A stretch of DNA of 64,000 nt, from NCBI GenBank assembly GCA_017415025.1, contig JAFQJH010000007.1:62001-126000 (forward strand). Reading direction: 5' to 3'. This document shows, one piece after another, positions 34,779 through 45,100 of the stretch. Position 1 is the first letter of the stretch, and each line of letters begins with the position of its first letter. This DNA is from Clostridia bacterium (GTDB lineage: Bacteria > Bacillota > Clostridia > Oscillospirales > Acutalibacteraceae). A program made the translations under genes and the position numbers. The notes under the pieces were generated by a model. It was not told the origin of the DNA. It saw only the letters and a list, made by a program, of their open reading frames with translations, and did no database searches.

Positions 34779-35105
34779 ATGATTTCTGATCTTATCGGAG
34801 CGGCTGTTTCTGCGGCTGTTGGGGTAGGAGTGGCATTTGTTAACTACTTGCTGTCGAAAACTGTTCTGGTAAAAAATCCCCAAAAATATTCGGCTGTGAC
34901 GGTTTTAAGGCAGTTGATACAGATAGGATTTCTTGTTGTTGTATATTTTACAGGTCAAAAAACCGAATACGATCCGATGTATCTTCTGATCGGTGCAGCT
35001 TTGGGAATGACCTTACCGATGATTATTTTTACAAAGAAGCTTCTCAGATATAATGAGATTCTTCAGCAATCGGAAAAGAGAAAGGAGGAAGACCCTGATG
35101 GGTGA
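34779..35105 (+). CDS. AtpI-like small membrane protein
   Basis: 108 residues with four probable membrane helices (about 4-24, 44-60, 67-86 plus a shorter one), a basic segment after helix three and a charged tail (SEKRKEEDPDG). Position as first gene of an F-type ATP synthase operon, size and topology fit the AtpI/ATP synthase I family, which helps assemble the c-ring. Sequence identity to known AtpI cannot be judged here. AAGGTGA precedes the ATG; its last codons overlap the atpB start by 8 bp. Confidence 0.7.
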   Translation: MISDLIGAAVSAAVGVGVAFVNYLLSKTVLVKNPQKYSAVTVLRQLIQIGFLVVVYFTGQKTEYDPMYLLIGAALGMTLPMIIFTKKLLRYNEILQQSEKRKEEDPDG

Positions 35106-35766
35106 AAAATCTAAGGTGCTTTTCAGCATTTTCGGTATTCTTGATGTTACCGGAGAGGTTGTAACGATGTGGATTATTCTTGCTGTTATTGCAATTCTTT
35201 CTCTTATCGTAAAGAAAAACCTGAAGGAACGACCCGGTAAATTTCAGAATATCATTGAAACGGGTATTGAGTATCTTGACAATTTCTTTTCAGATACTCT
35301 CGGCAAGAAAAAAGCCAGAAAATACTTTACTTTTTTAGCTTCGCTTTTTATTTTTATTATTTTTTCGAACTATTCGGGACTTATTCCCGGAGTTGGTCTT
35401 ACGGATTATGTCAAGGCTCCGACGGCGAGCCTGTCCGTAACATTAGGACTTGGTATTCTTACTTTTGTATTCCTGCAGATATCCGGAATACGACACAATG
35501 TCAAGCACTATTTCAAGCGTTTTGTATCACCGATGTTCTTTATGCTTCCTCTGATGCTCCTTGATGAAATAATCAAGCCTGCCTCTCTTGCGTTGAGACT
35601 TTACGGTAACATTTTCGGTGAAGAAACGGTAACCGAAGAGCTTTATCACATTCTTCCGATAGGTGCGCCTGTTGTAATGATGGCACTTTCAATTCTGTTT
35701 TGTGCCTTGCAGGCAATAGTATTTACAATGCTCGTATCTATCTATTTGGATGAAGTTACAGAATAA
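35098..35766 (+). CDS. atpB: F1Fo ATP synthase subunit a
   Basis: 222 residues, five to six membrane helices. The essential arginine of the proton channel is in SLALRLYGNIFGEE near residue 170, the normal SLxxRLFGN motif with Tyr for Phe. The C-terminal helix pair (LQAIVFTMLVSIYLDEV) matches the family. ATG 35098 is used; the longer upstream frame lies inside the preceding gene and AGGAGG is correctly spaced for 35098. Partner of the c-ring encoded next. Confidence 0.95.
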   Translation: MGEKSKVLFSIFGILDVTGEVVTMWIILAVIAILSLIVKKNLKERPGKFQNIIETGIEYLDNFFSDTLGKKKARKYFTFLASLFIFIIFSNYSGLIPGVGLTDYVKAPTASLSVTLGLGILTFVFLQISGIRHNVKHYFKRFVSPMFFMLPLMLLDEIIKPASLALRLYGNIFGEETVTEELYHILPIGAPVVMMALSILFCALQAIVFTMLVSIYLDEVTE

Positions 35767-35787
35767 TATTTTAAAGGAGTTTTTTAT

Positions 35788-36021
35788 ATGACAGATTCAG
35801 CTATTATCGCAATCGCAGCAGCAATCGCAATCGCACTCAGTACACTCGGACCGTCTATCGGTCAGGGTATAACAGCTAAAGCAGCTATGGAAAGCATCGC
35901 GCGTCAGCCCGATGCCGCAAAGGATATCCGCTCAACACTTATTATTTCCCTTGCACTTATGGAGGCTCTTACAATTTACGGACTTCTTATTGCTTTTATG
36001 CTTGTTTCAAAAATCGCATAA
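35788..36021 (+). CDS. atpE: F1Fo ATP synthase subunit c
   Basis: 77 residues, helical hairpin. Gly-rich helix 1 includes GPSIGQG; the polar loop has the invariant ARQP; helix 2 carries the ion-binding Glu59 in [11 protein letters not shown]. Residue 60 after the glutamate is Ala rather than the Ser/Thr usual in sodium-binding rings, and the whole helix 2 resembles the proton-type chloroplast sequence, so H+ coupling is inferred. Strong AAAGGAG site. Confidence 0.96.
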   Translation: MTDSAIIAIAAAIAIALSTLGPSIGQGITAKAAMESIARQPDAAKDIRSTLIISLALMEALTIYGLLIAFMLVSKIA

Positions 36022-36079
36022 ATCAGTTCTGTTCAAGTTTCAATAATCGCTTGTCAGCGGTTACTCAAGGAGAAATATT

Positions 36080-36505
36080 ATGAATATACAGATTTCTGTA
36101 GTGATCTGGACTGTTATTTGTTTTATGATTCTTATGCTGATACTTAAGAACCTTCTTTTTACACCTGTTCTCAGAATGCTTGACAGCAGAAAAGAAAAAA
36201 TTGATGCCGCAAGGGAAAAGAAAGCGGAAATCGAAAGACTTACTGCTGAAAATCAAAAATACATTCAGGAGCAAAAGGAGCTTGACCTTGAAGCAAGAAA
36301 AAGTGCAGCCAAGGTCAGGGTACAGGAAATACAGTCCGAAGGCAAAAAGAAAATTGAAGCCGCACAAAGAGAAAGTCTTAACGAAATCAATGCATACAGA
36401 GACAGTATAAGTGATGAATGCGAAAAAATCGTTAAATCTGTTGCCCCCGAAATGGAGACTGTTACGGAGATTTTTGTTAACAACATAATTTCGCATAGGG
36501 TATGA
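36080..36505 (+). CDS. atpF: F1Fo ATP synthase subunit b
   Basis: 141 residues: one N-terminal membrane helix (about 6-27) and a long charged helix forming the peripheral stalk (DSRKEKIDAAREKKAEIERL and onward). Slightly shorter than the usual ~160. The operon encodes a second, different b-type N terminus on the following fusion protein, so the stalk may be a b/b' pair as in photosynthetic bacteria and chloroplasts. It ends 4 bp before the fusion gene. Confidence 0.9.
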   Translation: MNIQISVVIWTVICFMILMLILKNLLFTPVLRMLDSRKEKIDAAREKKAEIERLTAENQKYIQEQKELDLEARKSAAKVRVQEIQSEGKKKIEAAQRESLNEINAYRDSISDECEKIVKSVAPEMETVTEIFVNNIISHRV

Positions 36506-36509
36506 TGTT

Positions 36510-38720
36510 ATGGAAATACAATATGTAATTATAAATTTTATAATTCTTGCAGTTATACTGTTTTTATTCGGCAGAAAAATGGTTAAGTCCATTTTCAACA
36601 CACGCTTTGAAAAAATCAACCGTGAGCTCGACGAAGCAGAAGAAGCCGAAAAAACAGCTATGCCCGTTTTTGATGAATATCAGCCTGAGGAATCAGTAGA
36701 GTGTGACGCTGAAGAAATTACACTGGCACAGGCAACTGTTGACGAAAAAATCGCACAGATTGAAGAATTCCGCAATCATCTTTGCAGTGAAATTCATCGC
36801 GAGATGATTGAGGATGCCCGCGAAGAGCTTCTTTTGATAATGCGTGAAAATGTAATAAAGCTCTTTTCCGATGAAAAATATCAGAAAGCAATAAGGGACC
36901 TTGATGCCGATGTTATAGATGCTATTCTCCCGCAGATAAAACTTACTCCCGGCGATATGGCATATTTAAAGCATCATGATGTTCTCTACGTTACCGTTAC
37001 GTCGGCATATCCTCTTGATGAGACAATAGTGAAAAAGGTTGATGAAGCTACCACAGCGATGCTTGAAGCTGTCGGCGGCAAAACCTCCTTATGGGTGCTT
37101 GAGGATCCTGATCTTATCGGAGGACTCAAGTTGAGAATCGGTGATACCGTTTATGACGGAACTGTTGCAGAAGAGCTTTATCGTTTTTCGAAGAATCTTA
37201 ACCGAGAACCTGTTCTGACAACAGATACGGTAGGTCATCTTATTCAGGAATTTTCGGAAAAAGCAGAGTCTTTCCGTCCTCAGATCTATGTTTTCCAGCT
37301 TGGCAGGGTGTTGACTGTATCTGACGGTATATGCTGGATGGACGGTCTTGCCGATATTATGTACGGTGAAGTTGTTGAATTTGAATGTGGAGAAAGAGGT
37401 ATGGTTCTTGACATTCAGCAAAACCGTATCGGTTGCGTTATTTTTGGCGATTTTGCCCATATTGAAAGTGGTACACGTGTCAGAAGAGTCGGCAGAATTG
37501 CTTCGGTTCCCGTAGGTAACTCGCTTCTCGGAAGGGTAGTGAATGCCTTGGGTGATCCGATTGATGCTGAGGGCTATATTACTTGTGAGGGAAAAAGACC
37601 CATTGAATTCAAGGCTCCCAGCATTCTTGACCGTGCGCCGGTAAATTCACCGCTTCATACGGGAATCAAAGCTATTGATGCCCTTGTTCCTATCGGAAAG
37701 GGACAGCGAGAGCTTATCATCGGTGACCGACAGACAGGTAAAACAGCAATTGCTATTGACACGATCATCAACCAAAAAGGAAAAGATACAATCTGTATAT
37801 ATGTTGCAATCGGTCAGAAGGATACACTTGTTGCCGAGATCAAGGATAAGCTTAAATCCCACGGAGCTCTTGATTATACGGTTATTGTTGCTGAACCGGC
37901 TTCTTCATCAGCGGCACTTCAGTATATTGCTCCGTTCTCAGCCACTGCTATTGCCGAACATTTTATGTACAGCGGTAAGGATGTTTTGATTATCTACGAT
38001 GATCTTTCAAAACACGCCGTTGCTTACCGTGAGCTCTCACTTCTTCTTCACCGACCCTCGGGCCGTGAAGCTTATCCCGGTGATATTTTCTACCTGCATT
38101 CCAGACTTCTTGAAAGATCAGCGCATCTTTCCGATGAACTCGGCGGAGGCTCAATTACAGCTCTTCCGATTATCGAAACGCTTGCCGGCGATATTTCTGC
38201 CTATATTCCGACTAATGTAATCTCCATTACGGACGGACAGATTTTCCTTGATGCCGAGCTGTTCAACGAAGGTCAGAGACCTGCTATCAATGTCGGTCTG
38301 TCGGTTTCCCGTGTCGGCGGTGCAGCACAGAATCCTGTTATGAAGAAGGTTTCATCTTCTCTCAGAACCCGACTTGCCCAGTACCGTGAACTTGCTGAAT
38401 TTATGCAATTCGGTTCGGATATTGATGATACTACCAAAGCTACTCTGGCTTCCGGCAGACTTCTGACAGAAGCTCTCAAACAGGGTCGTTACAAGCCGAT
38501 CGACGACCATCTGCAGACAATCCTTATTTTCGCTGTCAGTGCAGGATATGCTGACGGAATAAGTCCGGAAAATATGGAGAATTTCGAAAAGGAACTTTAT
38601 AAATACTTTGCAGAGGAAAAAGCAGGTCTTGTTGAAAAAGTCAGGACTGCAGCTAAATTTGACGATAAACTGAAAAACGAACTCGGCGAGGCTCTCGTTG
38701 AGTTCTCAGCGAGGTTTTGA
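36510..38720 (+). CDS. Fused ATP synthase b'-delta-alpha subunit
   Basis: 736 residues in one uninterrupted frame. (1) Residues 5-21 are a membrane helix (VIINFIILAVILFLFGRK), the typical start of a b subunit. (2) Residues ~31-150 are helical and charged, like a stalk. (3) Residues ~157-224 match the C-terminal domain of subunit delta (VTVTSAYPLDE, EDPDLIGGLKLRIGDTVYDGTV); the usual delta N-terminal six-helix domain is not evident. (4) From ~240 to the end is a full alpha subunit of ~496 residues: QLGRVLTVSDGI, GNSLLGRVVNALGDPID, Walker A GDRQTGKT near 405-412, and SVSRVGGAAQNP. No in-frame ATG/GTG/TTG with a ribosome site exists near the alpha start, so separate translation of alpha is unlikely. 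No other atpH or atpA is in the operon. b-delta fusions are known in mycobacteria; extension into alpha is, to my knowledge, exceptional. Confidence 0.9.
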   Translation: MEIQYVIINFIILAVILFLFGRKMVKSIFNTRFEKINRELDEAEEAEKTAMPVFDEYQPEESVECDAEEITLAQATVDEKIAQIEEFRNHLCSEIHREMIEDAREELLLIMRENVIKLFSDEKYQKAIRDLDADVIDAILPQIKLTPGDMAYLKHHDVLYVTVTSAYPLDETIVKKVDEATTAMLEAVGGKTSLWVLEDPDLIGGLKLRIGDTVYDGTVAEELYRFSKNLNREPVLTTDTVGHLIQEFSEKAESFRPQIYVFQLGRVLTVSDGICWMDGLADIMYGEVVEFECGERGMVLDIQQNRIGCVIFGDFAHIESGTRVRRVGRIASVPVGNSLLGRVVNALGDPIDAEGYITCEGKRPIEFKAPSILDRAPVNSPLHTGIKAIDALVPIGKGQRELIIGDRQTGKTAIAIDTIINQKGKDTICIYVAIGQKDTLVAEIKDKLKSHGALDYTVIVAEPASSSAALQYIAPFSATAIAEHFMYSGKDVLIIYDDLSKHAVAYRELSLLLHRPSGREAYPGDIFYLHSRLLERSAHLSDELGGGSITALPIIETLAGDISAYIPTNVISITDGQIFLDAELFNEGQRPAINVGLSVSRVGGAAQNPVMKKVSSSLRTRLAQYRELAEFMQFGSDIDDTTKATLASGRLLTEALKQGRYKPIDDHLQTILIFAVSAGYADGISPENMENFEKELYKYFAEEKAGLVEKVRTAAKFDDKLKNELGEALVEFSARF

Positions 38721-38722
38721 TT

Positions 38723-39559
38723 ATGGCCACGGTACAAAACTTGAAAAAGAAGCTACAGGTCATACGTTCAACAAAAAAACTCACTCTGGCTATGAAAACA
38801 GCCTCAACAGTTAAATATTCACGTCTGAATACACTTTACGGTAATTATGAAAAATATGAGCAACAGTGCGCTCAGCTTTATAAAAAATATCGTAAGGAAT
38901 TCAATGATGTGTTTTGTTTTAATAACACAAATGCACCCATATGCTACATAGTTATAGGTGCAAACCAGGGTATGTGCGGTGCGTTTAATTCAGAGCTTCT
39001 TAATTTTTTTGAAAGTATAATTGAATCGGAAGAGAAACCTTCATTTATATTTTCCTGTGGGGAAAAAGTCGGCGAGCTTTTCCGTGTAAAAGGTATTTCT
39101 TATGCAAGAGAATATAATTTCGACGATATACCTTTATACTTTCAGGTTCAGGAGTTGTTTGAAGAAATATGCTGTCTTATGCAGGAGGGAAAGATTTCAT
39201 CAGTCCGTATTGTGTATCCCGAATACATTAATATGATGAAGCAATCTCCTGTGGTATGTGACCTGTTCAGTGCAGATGAGACAGAAAGTGATAACGGTAA
39301 TTCGATGTTTGTTCCGGATAAAGAAACCGTTATAAATAATGCATCCAAAAAAATATTTGTTTCAATCCTGTACAAAAAAGTGCTTGAAGCTGCTTTGGGT
39401 GCACAGGCGGCAACGCTTACAACTATGCGCTCCGCTTATGATACGGCGTGCGAATACTGTGTTCTGCTTGAAACCCAGATTAATCGCATACGTCAGGGTC
39501 AGGTTACAGCTGATGTTATTGAAATTTCAGCTGAATACTCAACGAAAGAAGATGAATGA
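38723..39559 (+). CDS. atpG: F1Fo ATP synthase subunit gamma
   Basis: Central rotor shaft, 278 residues from ATG 38723. The N-terminal helix (NLKKKLQVIRSTKKLTLAMK) and C-terminal helix (AALGAQAATLTTMRSAYDTA) that pair as the coiled coil are both conserved, and GANQGMCGAFN marks the Rossmann-like domain. The conserved central motif is divergent, and the domain is somewhat Cys-rich (seven or more Cys). GAGG lies ten bases upstream. 2 bp after the fusion gene. Confidence 0.93.
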   Translation: MATVQNLKKKLQVIRSTKKLTLAMKTASTVKYSRLNTLYGNYEKYEQQCAQLYKKYRKEFNDVFCFNNTNAPICYIVIGANQGMCGAFNSELLNFFESIIESEEKPSFIFSCGEKVGELFRVKGISYAREYNFDDIPLYFQVQELFEEICCLMQEGKISSVRIVYPEYINMMKQSPVVCDLFSADETESDNGNSMFVPDKETVINNASKKIFVSILYKKVLEAALGAQAATLTTMRSAYDTACEYCVLLETQINRIRQGQVTADVIEISAEYSTKEDE

Positions 39560-40963
<1,404 letters not shown>

Positions 40964-40967
40964 CACT

Positions 40968-41267
40968 ATGAACGAAAAGCTTTCACTTATTATTTTTACC
41001 GTTGACCGACAAATCGAGGTTTCGGAATGCGACAGCATCAGGCTTAATATTGCTGATGACAGCAAGGGCAGATTTTCAGGCTCTTACGGAATAAAAAAAG
41101 GTCACACTGACACGGTGTTTTCTTTGAGTGCAGGTACGGTGACTGCGTACAGGGATAATGAGCCGATTTTTTTTATTGAAACATCCGATGGGTTCGGAAT
41201 AATGGAAAACAATACCGTAAGGTTAACAGTAGACAGTGTCAAAGAAAACTCCGAAAACAAAAGTTGA
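40968..41267 (+). CDS. atpC: F1Fo ATP synthase subunit epsilon, short form
   Basis: 99 residues. It corresponds only to the N-terminal ten-stranded beta-sandwich (EKLSLIIFTVDRQIE..., GSYGIKKGHTDTVFSLSAGTVTAY); the normal C-terminal two-helix domain (~45 residues) that can inhibit ATP hydrolysis is missing. ATG 40968 follows AGGTGA at the atpD end. The shortened subunit suggests that this enzyme is not latched by epsilon, which fits a fermentative cell using the complex as an ATP-driven proton pump. Assignment rests on position plus the short motif matches. Confidence 0.82.
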   Translation: MNEKLSLIIFTVDRQIEVSECDSIRLNIADDSKGRFSGSYGIKKGHTDTVFSLSAGTVTAYRDNEPIFFIETSDGFGIMENNTVRLTVDSVKENSENKS

Positions 41268-41296
41268 TTCCAATTTAATAAGCATATTAACACACA

Positions 41297-41335
41297 ACCC
41301 CGATGCACATTAAACGTGCATCGGGGTGCTGTTTT
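41297..41335 (+). terminator. Terminator of the ATP synthase operon
   Basis: CCCCGATGCAC / GTGCATCGGGG around ATTAAAC, with CTGTTTT trailing. Almost the same stem occurs at 46980-47005. Confidence 0.88.
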
Positions 41336-41366
41336 AAAAGAAAAAATAACAATTTTCAAAAAACTA

Positions 41367-41414
41367 TTGACAATTAGTTGCACTCGTACTATTATATCAC
41401 TAGTACGGGTGCAA
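41367..41414 (+). promoter_or_regulatory. TetR-gene promoter with 13+13 bp operator
   Basis: Promoter TTGACA (41367-41372), 17 bp, TATTAT (41390-41395). Inverted repeat TTGCACTCGTACT (41378-41390) / AGTACGGGTGCAA (41402-41414) matches at 12 of 13 positions, is centred just after the -10 box and has the length and symmetry of a TetR-family operator. The protein encoded 45 bp downstream is the likely ligand. Confidence 0.8.
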
Positions 41415-41458
41415 TTTTCTTTTTGCAACGTAAAATCTCTTTGTTCCAAGGAGGAGTT

Positions 41459-42127
41459 ATGACTAAGAAAACAAAGGAAAATACCAAGCATAAAATAATA
41501 CGCGTAGCAACGCATAAGTTTCTTGAGCTGGGATACACGGAAACGTCGGTAAAGATGGTCAGTGACGAGCTGGGCATCAGCAAGGGCAATTTCACATTCC
41601 ATTTTCCGTCGAAGGAGCATATTCTTGCCGAGCTTGTCGAGATGCTCTGCAAGTTCCAATGGAAGCTTATGGGCGAGGAGGCGGACGACGGTATCAGCTC
41701 GTTGCTTGCGTTGTGCTTTGAGCTTATGACGATGGCATCGGCGTGCGAGCAGAATAAGGTTGCAAAGGACTTCTTCGTTTCGACTTATCAGAGCCCCGTC
41801 TGCCTTGCAATTATTCAGAAAAATGATACAGGGCGTGCCAAGGAGGTTTTCGCGGAGTATTGTCCCGACTGGACGGATGAGCAGTTCCGTGAGGCAGAAA
41901 CCCTTGTTTCGGGTATCGAGTACGCAACGCTCAACGCAATAGACGAGACGGTTCAGCTTGAAACACGAATCTCGGGCGCACTGAATACGATAATGATGAT
42001 CTACAACGTGCCCGAAGAAATACGCAAAAGAAAAATCGAAAAAACCCTGTCGTTGGACTACAAGGGCATGGGAAAACGCATCTTCAAAGAGTTCAGAGAT
42101 TATGTTGAACAGATGACTGCGGAATAA
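41459..42127 (+). CDS. TetR-family transcriptional regulator
   Basis: 222 residues from ATG 41459 (AAGGAGG site). N-terminal helix-turn-helix: KIIRVATHKFLELGYTETSVKMVSDELGISKGNFTFHFPSKEHILAEL in sections, including the GNFTFHF variant of the usual YxHF recognition helix. The C-terminal ~150 residues are a helical ligand-binding domain with several Cys and Met; ligand unknown. It sits behind its own operator and 42 bp before the 4.8 kb secreted-protein gene in the same orientation with no terminator between, so both are probably one autoregulated transcript. Confidence 0.92.
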   Translation: MTKKTKENTKHKIIRVATHKFLELGYTETSVKMVSDELGISKGNFTFHFPSKEHILAELVEMLCKFQWKLMGEEADDGISSLLALCFELMTMASACEQNKVAKDFFVSTYQSPVCLAIIQKNDTGRAKEVFAEYCPDWTDEQFREAETLVSGIEYATLNAIDETVQLETRISGALNTIMMIYNVPEEIRKRKIEKTLSLDYKGMGKRIFKEFRDYVEQMTAE

Positions 42128-42169
42128 AAACACATAATCACTCTACAATTAACATAGGGAGGAAAATTT

Positions 42170-45100
42170 ATGAACAAAACCTTAAAGAAAACATTATCAG
42201 TCATAATTACAATTCTTATGATTGTGACAAGCGTACCTGTTTCGTTAGCTGCAGATGATGTTAACTACATCGAATGTAGCTGGGACGGTACAAATAACAC
42301 GGTTGTGTCCGAAACCAAGTCTGTGATCGAATATACAAAGATCACAAGTGACTTAACAGCATGGAGTACCGGTTGGTATGTAGCAACGGGCGAGGTTACA
42401 ATCCCCTCCCGTGTTGCGGTAAGCGGGGATGTACATTTGATTCTTTGTGATGATGCTGTATTAACAGTTAATGGCGGTGTCAGAGTGGAGGGAAAAAACT
42501 CTTTGACAATCTATGGTCAATCCGACGGTACCGGTAAATTGATTGCAACAGCAACTACGGATTATTATGCAGGTATTGGCTCTAACAGAAATGGTGGAAG
42601 AGAGCCATCAGCCTACGGTACAATTGTCATTCACGGTGGCACAGTCGAGGCTACCGGAGCTTGGGGAGGTGCAGCGGGCATTGGCGGCGGCACTATAAGT
42701 GGCAATGGAACAATTTTAATCTATGGCGGTAATATTACAGGTACCGGCACGAGTAATGGTGCGGGTATTGGCTCCGGCGGAACGAGTTCTCAAATGACAC
42801 AAAATATGGGTAATGTTACTATACTTGGGGGCATAGTCACCGGAAGGACACTGTGGGGCGCAGGTATAGGAAGCGGAAGAGGAAACAAATCCGGTGGCAG
42901 TCTGACCGTTCTGGGAGATAATGTCCAAGGATATTCTGATGGCGGTCGAGGTGAAGGTATTGGACGCGGAGAAAACGCTGCAGATATCGGAAAAATGGTT
43001 TTAAGTGACGGCACCCCGATAATCAGTGGTGCGTACACCTTGCCGGTTAGCTATACGGTGGATGAGAGCAATACACTGAATGTTCCGGCCGGAACTACGC
43101 TGACCATTCCTGCAGGTGTGACACTGACAAATAGCGGAACAATTACCGTTCAGGAAGGCGGAACGCTGATCAATAACGGTGTCATTGTTCAGAACGGAAA
43201 TTTCACAAATAACGGTACATTTACATGTACTCACAGTGTGATTGCCGATAAATGGACAACAATTGAAGGAACGCATTATAGAGAATGTCTGAGCGGTTGC
43301 GGTGGGAAGGTTTTCGAAGGAGCTTGCTTCGGCGGTGTAGGTACCTGCCTTGAAGGCGGCATCTGCGTTGACTGCGGTGCAGTTTACCTTCCCAAAAACC
43401 CGGATAATCACGTTACTGAAGATACATATATTGAATATATCAACGACAGCAATCACGGTCTGTATCATTCCTGCTGTAAGGCGTTGATTCAGGAGATTCC
43501 TCACTCTCCCAAAGAGGGACAGGAGGCTACCTGCGTAGGTGTGGCAGTCTGCGCCGACTGCGGCTTCGCTTTCGGCGGCAACGATACGACAAATCATACC
43601 AGTGAGGAATTGAAATATGTTTCCAACGGTAAGGGAACGCACATTCTGACACACGCTTGCTGCGGTAACCCTGCGGCTGCTGCCGAAGGTCACAATATGA
43701 GCTATACCGTCAACGGTGAGTTGACCATAGAAGGTATTTGCGAGGATTGCGGTGCGACGGGTAGTGTGACATTAGAACCCTCCGTCGGTGGTATCTATAA
43801 CGGTTATGCTTTTAAATCTACATATTCCGCGACCGGCATTTTGAGTGGTCTTGATGCTTTCGAAAAACCCGTTATCAGCGGTTGCTGTGAAGACGGTTGT
43901 GCTGATGCAGGTGAACATACCGTTACTATGACGATGGATGACAAATCAGTGTCAGCTACCTTCACGGTTGCTCCGAAAGAGTTGACTATTACTCAGCTCA
44001 GAGCGTCATCCAAAGAGTATGACGGCAACTCTGTGGTGGGTGTTTACGGAATTGATCTGGAAGGTATCGTGGTTTACAAGGAGGGCGACTATCCCGATGC
44101 TATGTGGGACGATGTCCACGATGATGTAAGCCTGAGTTACGACAATCTGCTCTGTACGGTGGACGATGTTGTTCCCGGCACTTATGAGACTGCTAAGCTT
44201 TCAGGCGTGGCGCTGAAGGGTAACGATGCTCATAACTATGTCATAGCAGAGTCCCTTGAAAATGTGCCGTTGAAAGACAGTAACGGATATGAATACACGA
44301 TAAGAAACCCGATAATTCATCTCGAAGCTCTTGATCAGTTCCTTGTTGGTGATGCAGAGCTTGACCAAAATGAGTATATCGCTGATGGCCTGAGAGAGCA
44401 GTTTACAATGGAAGGCGTTCTCCTTTATGCGAGCGGAACTTCTATCGAAGTCGATATTGATAATGTTGTCATTCGTTTTAACGGTGAGGATGTAACTGAA
44501 TATTTCGATATCTGGACTTACTCCGGAACCTTGTCCAGAGTCTGTGAGGGCCACGAGTTTGACGAAAACGGCTTCTGCTCAACAGGTCAGTGCAACAGCT
44601 ACGAGCCTGCCGACAAAAATGTCGGAACAGACGAATGGGGCATGGAAGTTGAATATTACGATATCTATAATGCAGGTCAGCTTTACTGGTTTGCAGAGCA
44701 GGTCAATGTCTATAGCAACAACGGTATCAATGGCCGCCTGATGGATAACATCACGGTTAACGAAGATATAACTGCAGAAAACCTCCGTCAGTGGACTCCT
44801 ATCGGCGGCGGATATACACCGTACACAGGATTTTTTGACGGTCAGGGATATACCGTTTCGGGTCTGTACTTTAACGATCCTGAGGCTACAGTGGTAGGTC
44901 TGTTCGGATACACGGACTATGCGTATGTTATCAAAGATGTTCATGTTTCGAACAGTTATTTCAAAGCTGATTCCCATGTAGGTGCGCTTATAGGCTCGGC
45001 GGGAAGTATTGTCTCAGGTTGTACGGCAGATGGTACGGTTACTGTTGAGGGCGAAACATATCGAGGCGGATTGATCGGATACACCTCAGGCGGTGAAGTG

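Noticed and set aside
36510..38720. Possibility that alpha is translated separately from an internal start inside the fusion gene
   Set aside because: The in-frame candidates near the boundary (GTG and TTG at the GRVLTV codons, ATG in WMDG) have no ribosome site at a usable distance and would remove the first beta strands of alpha.
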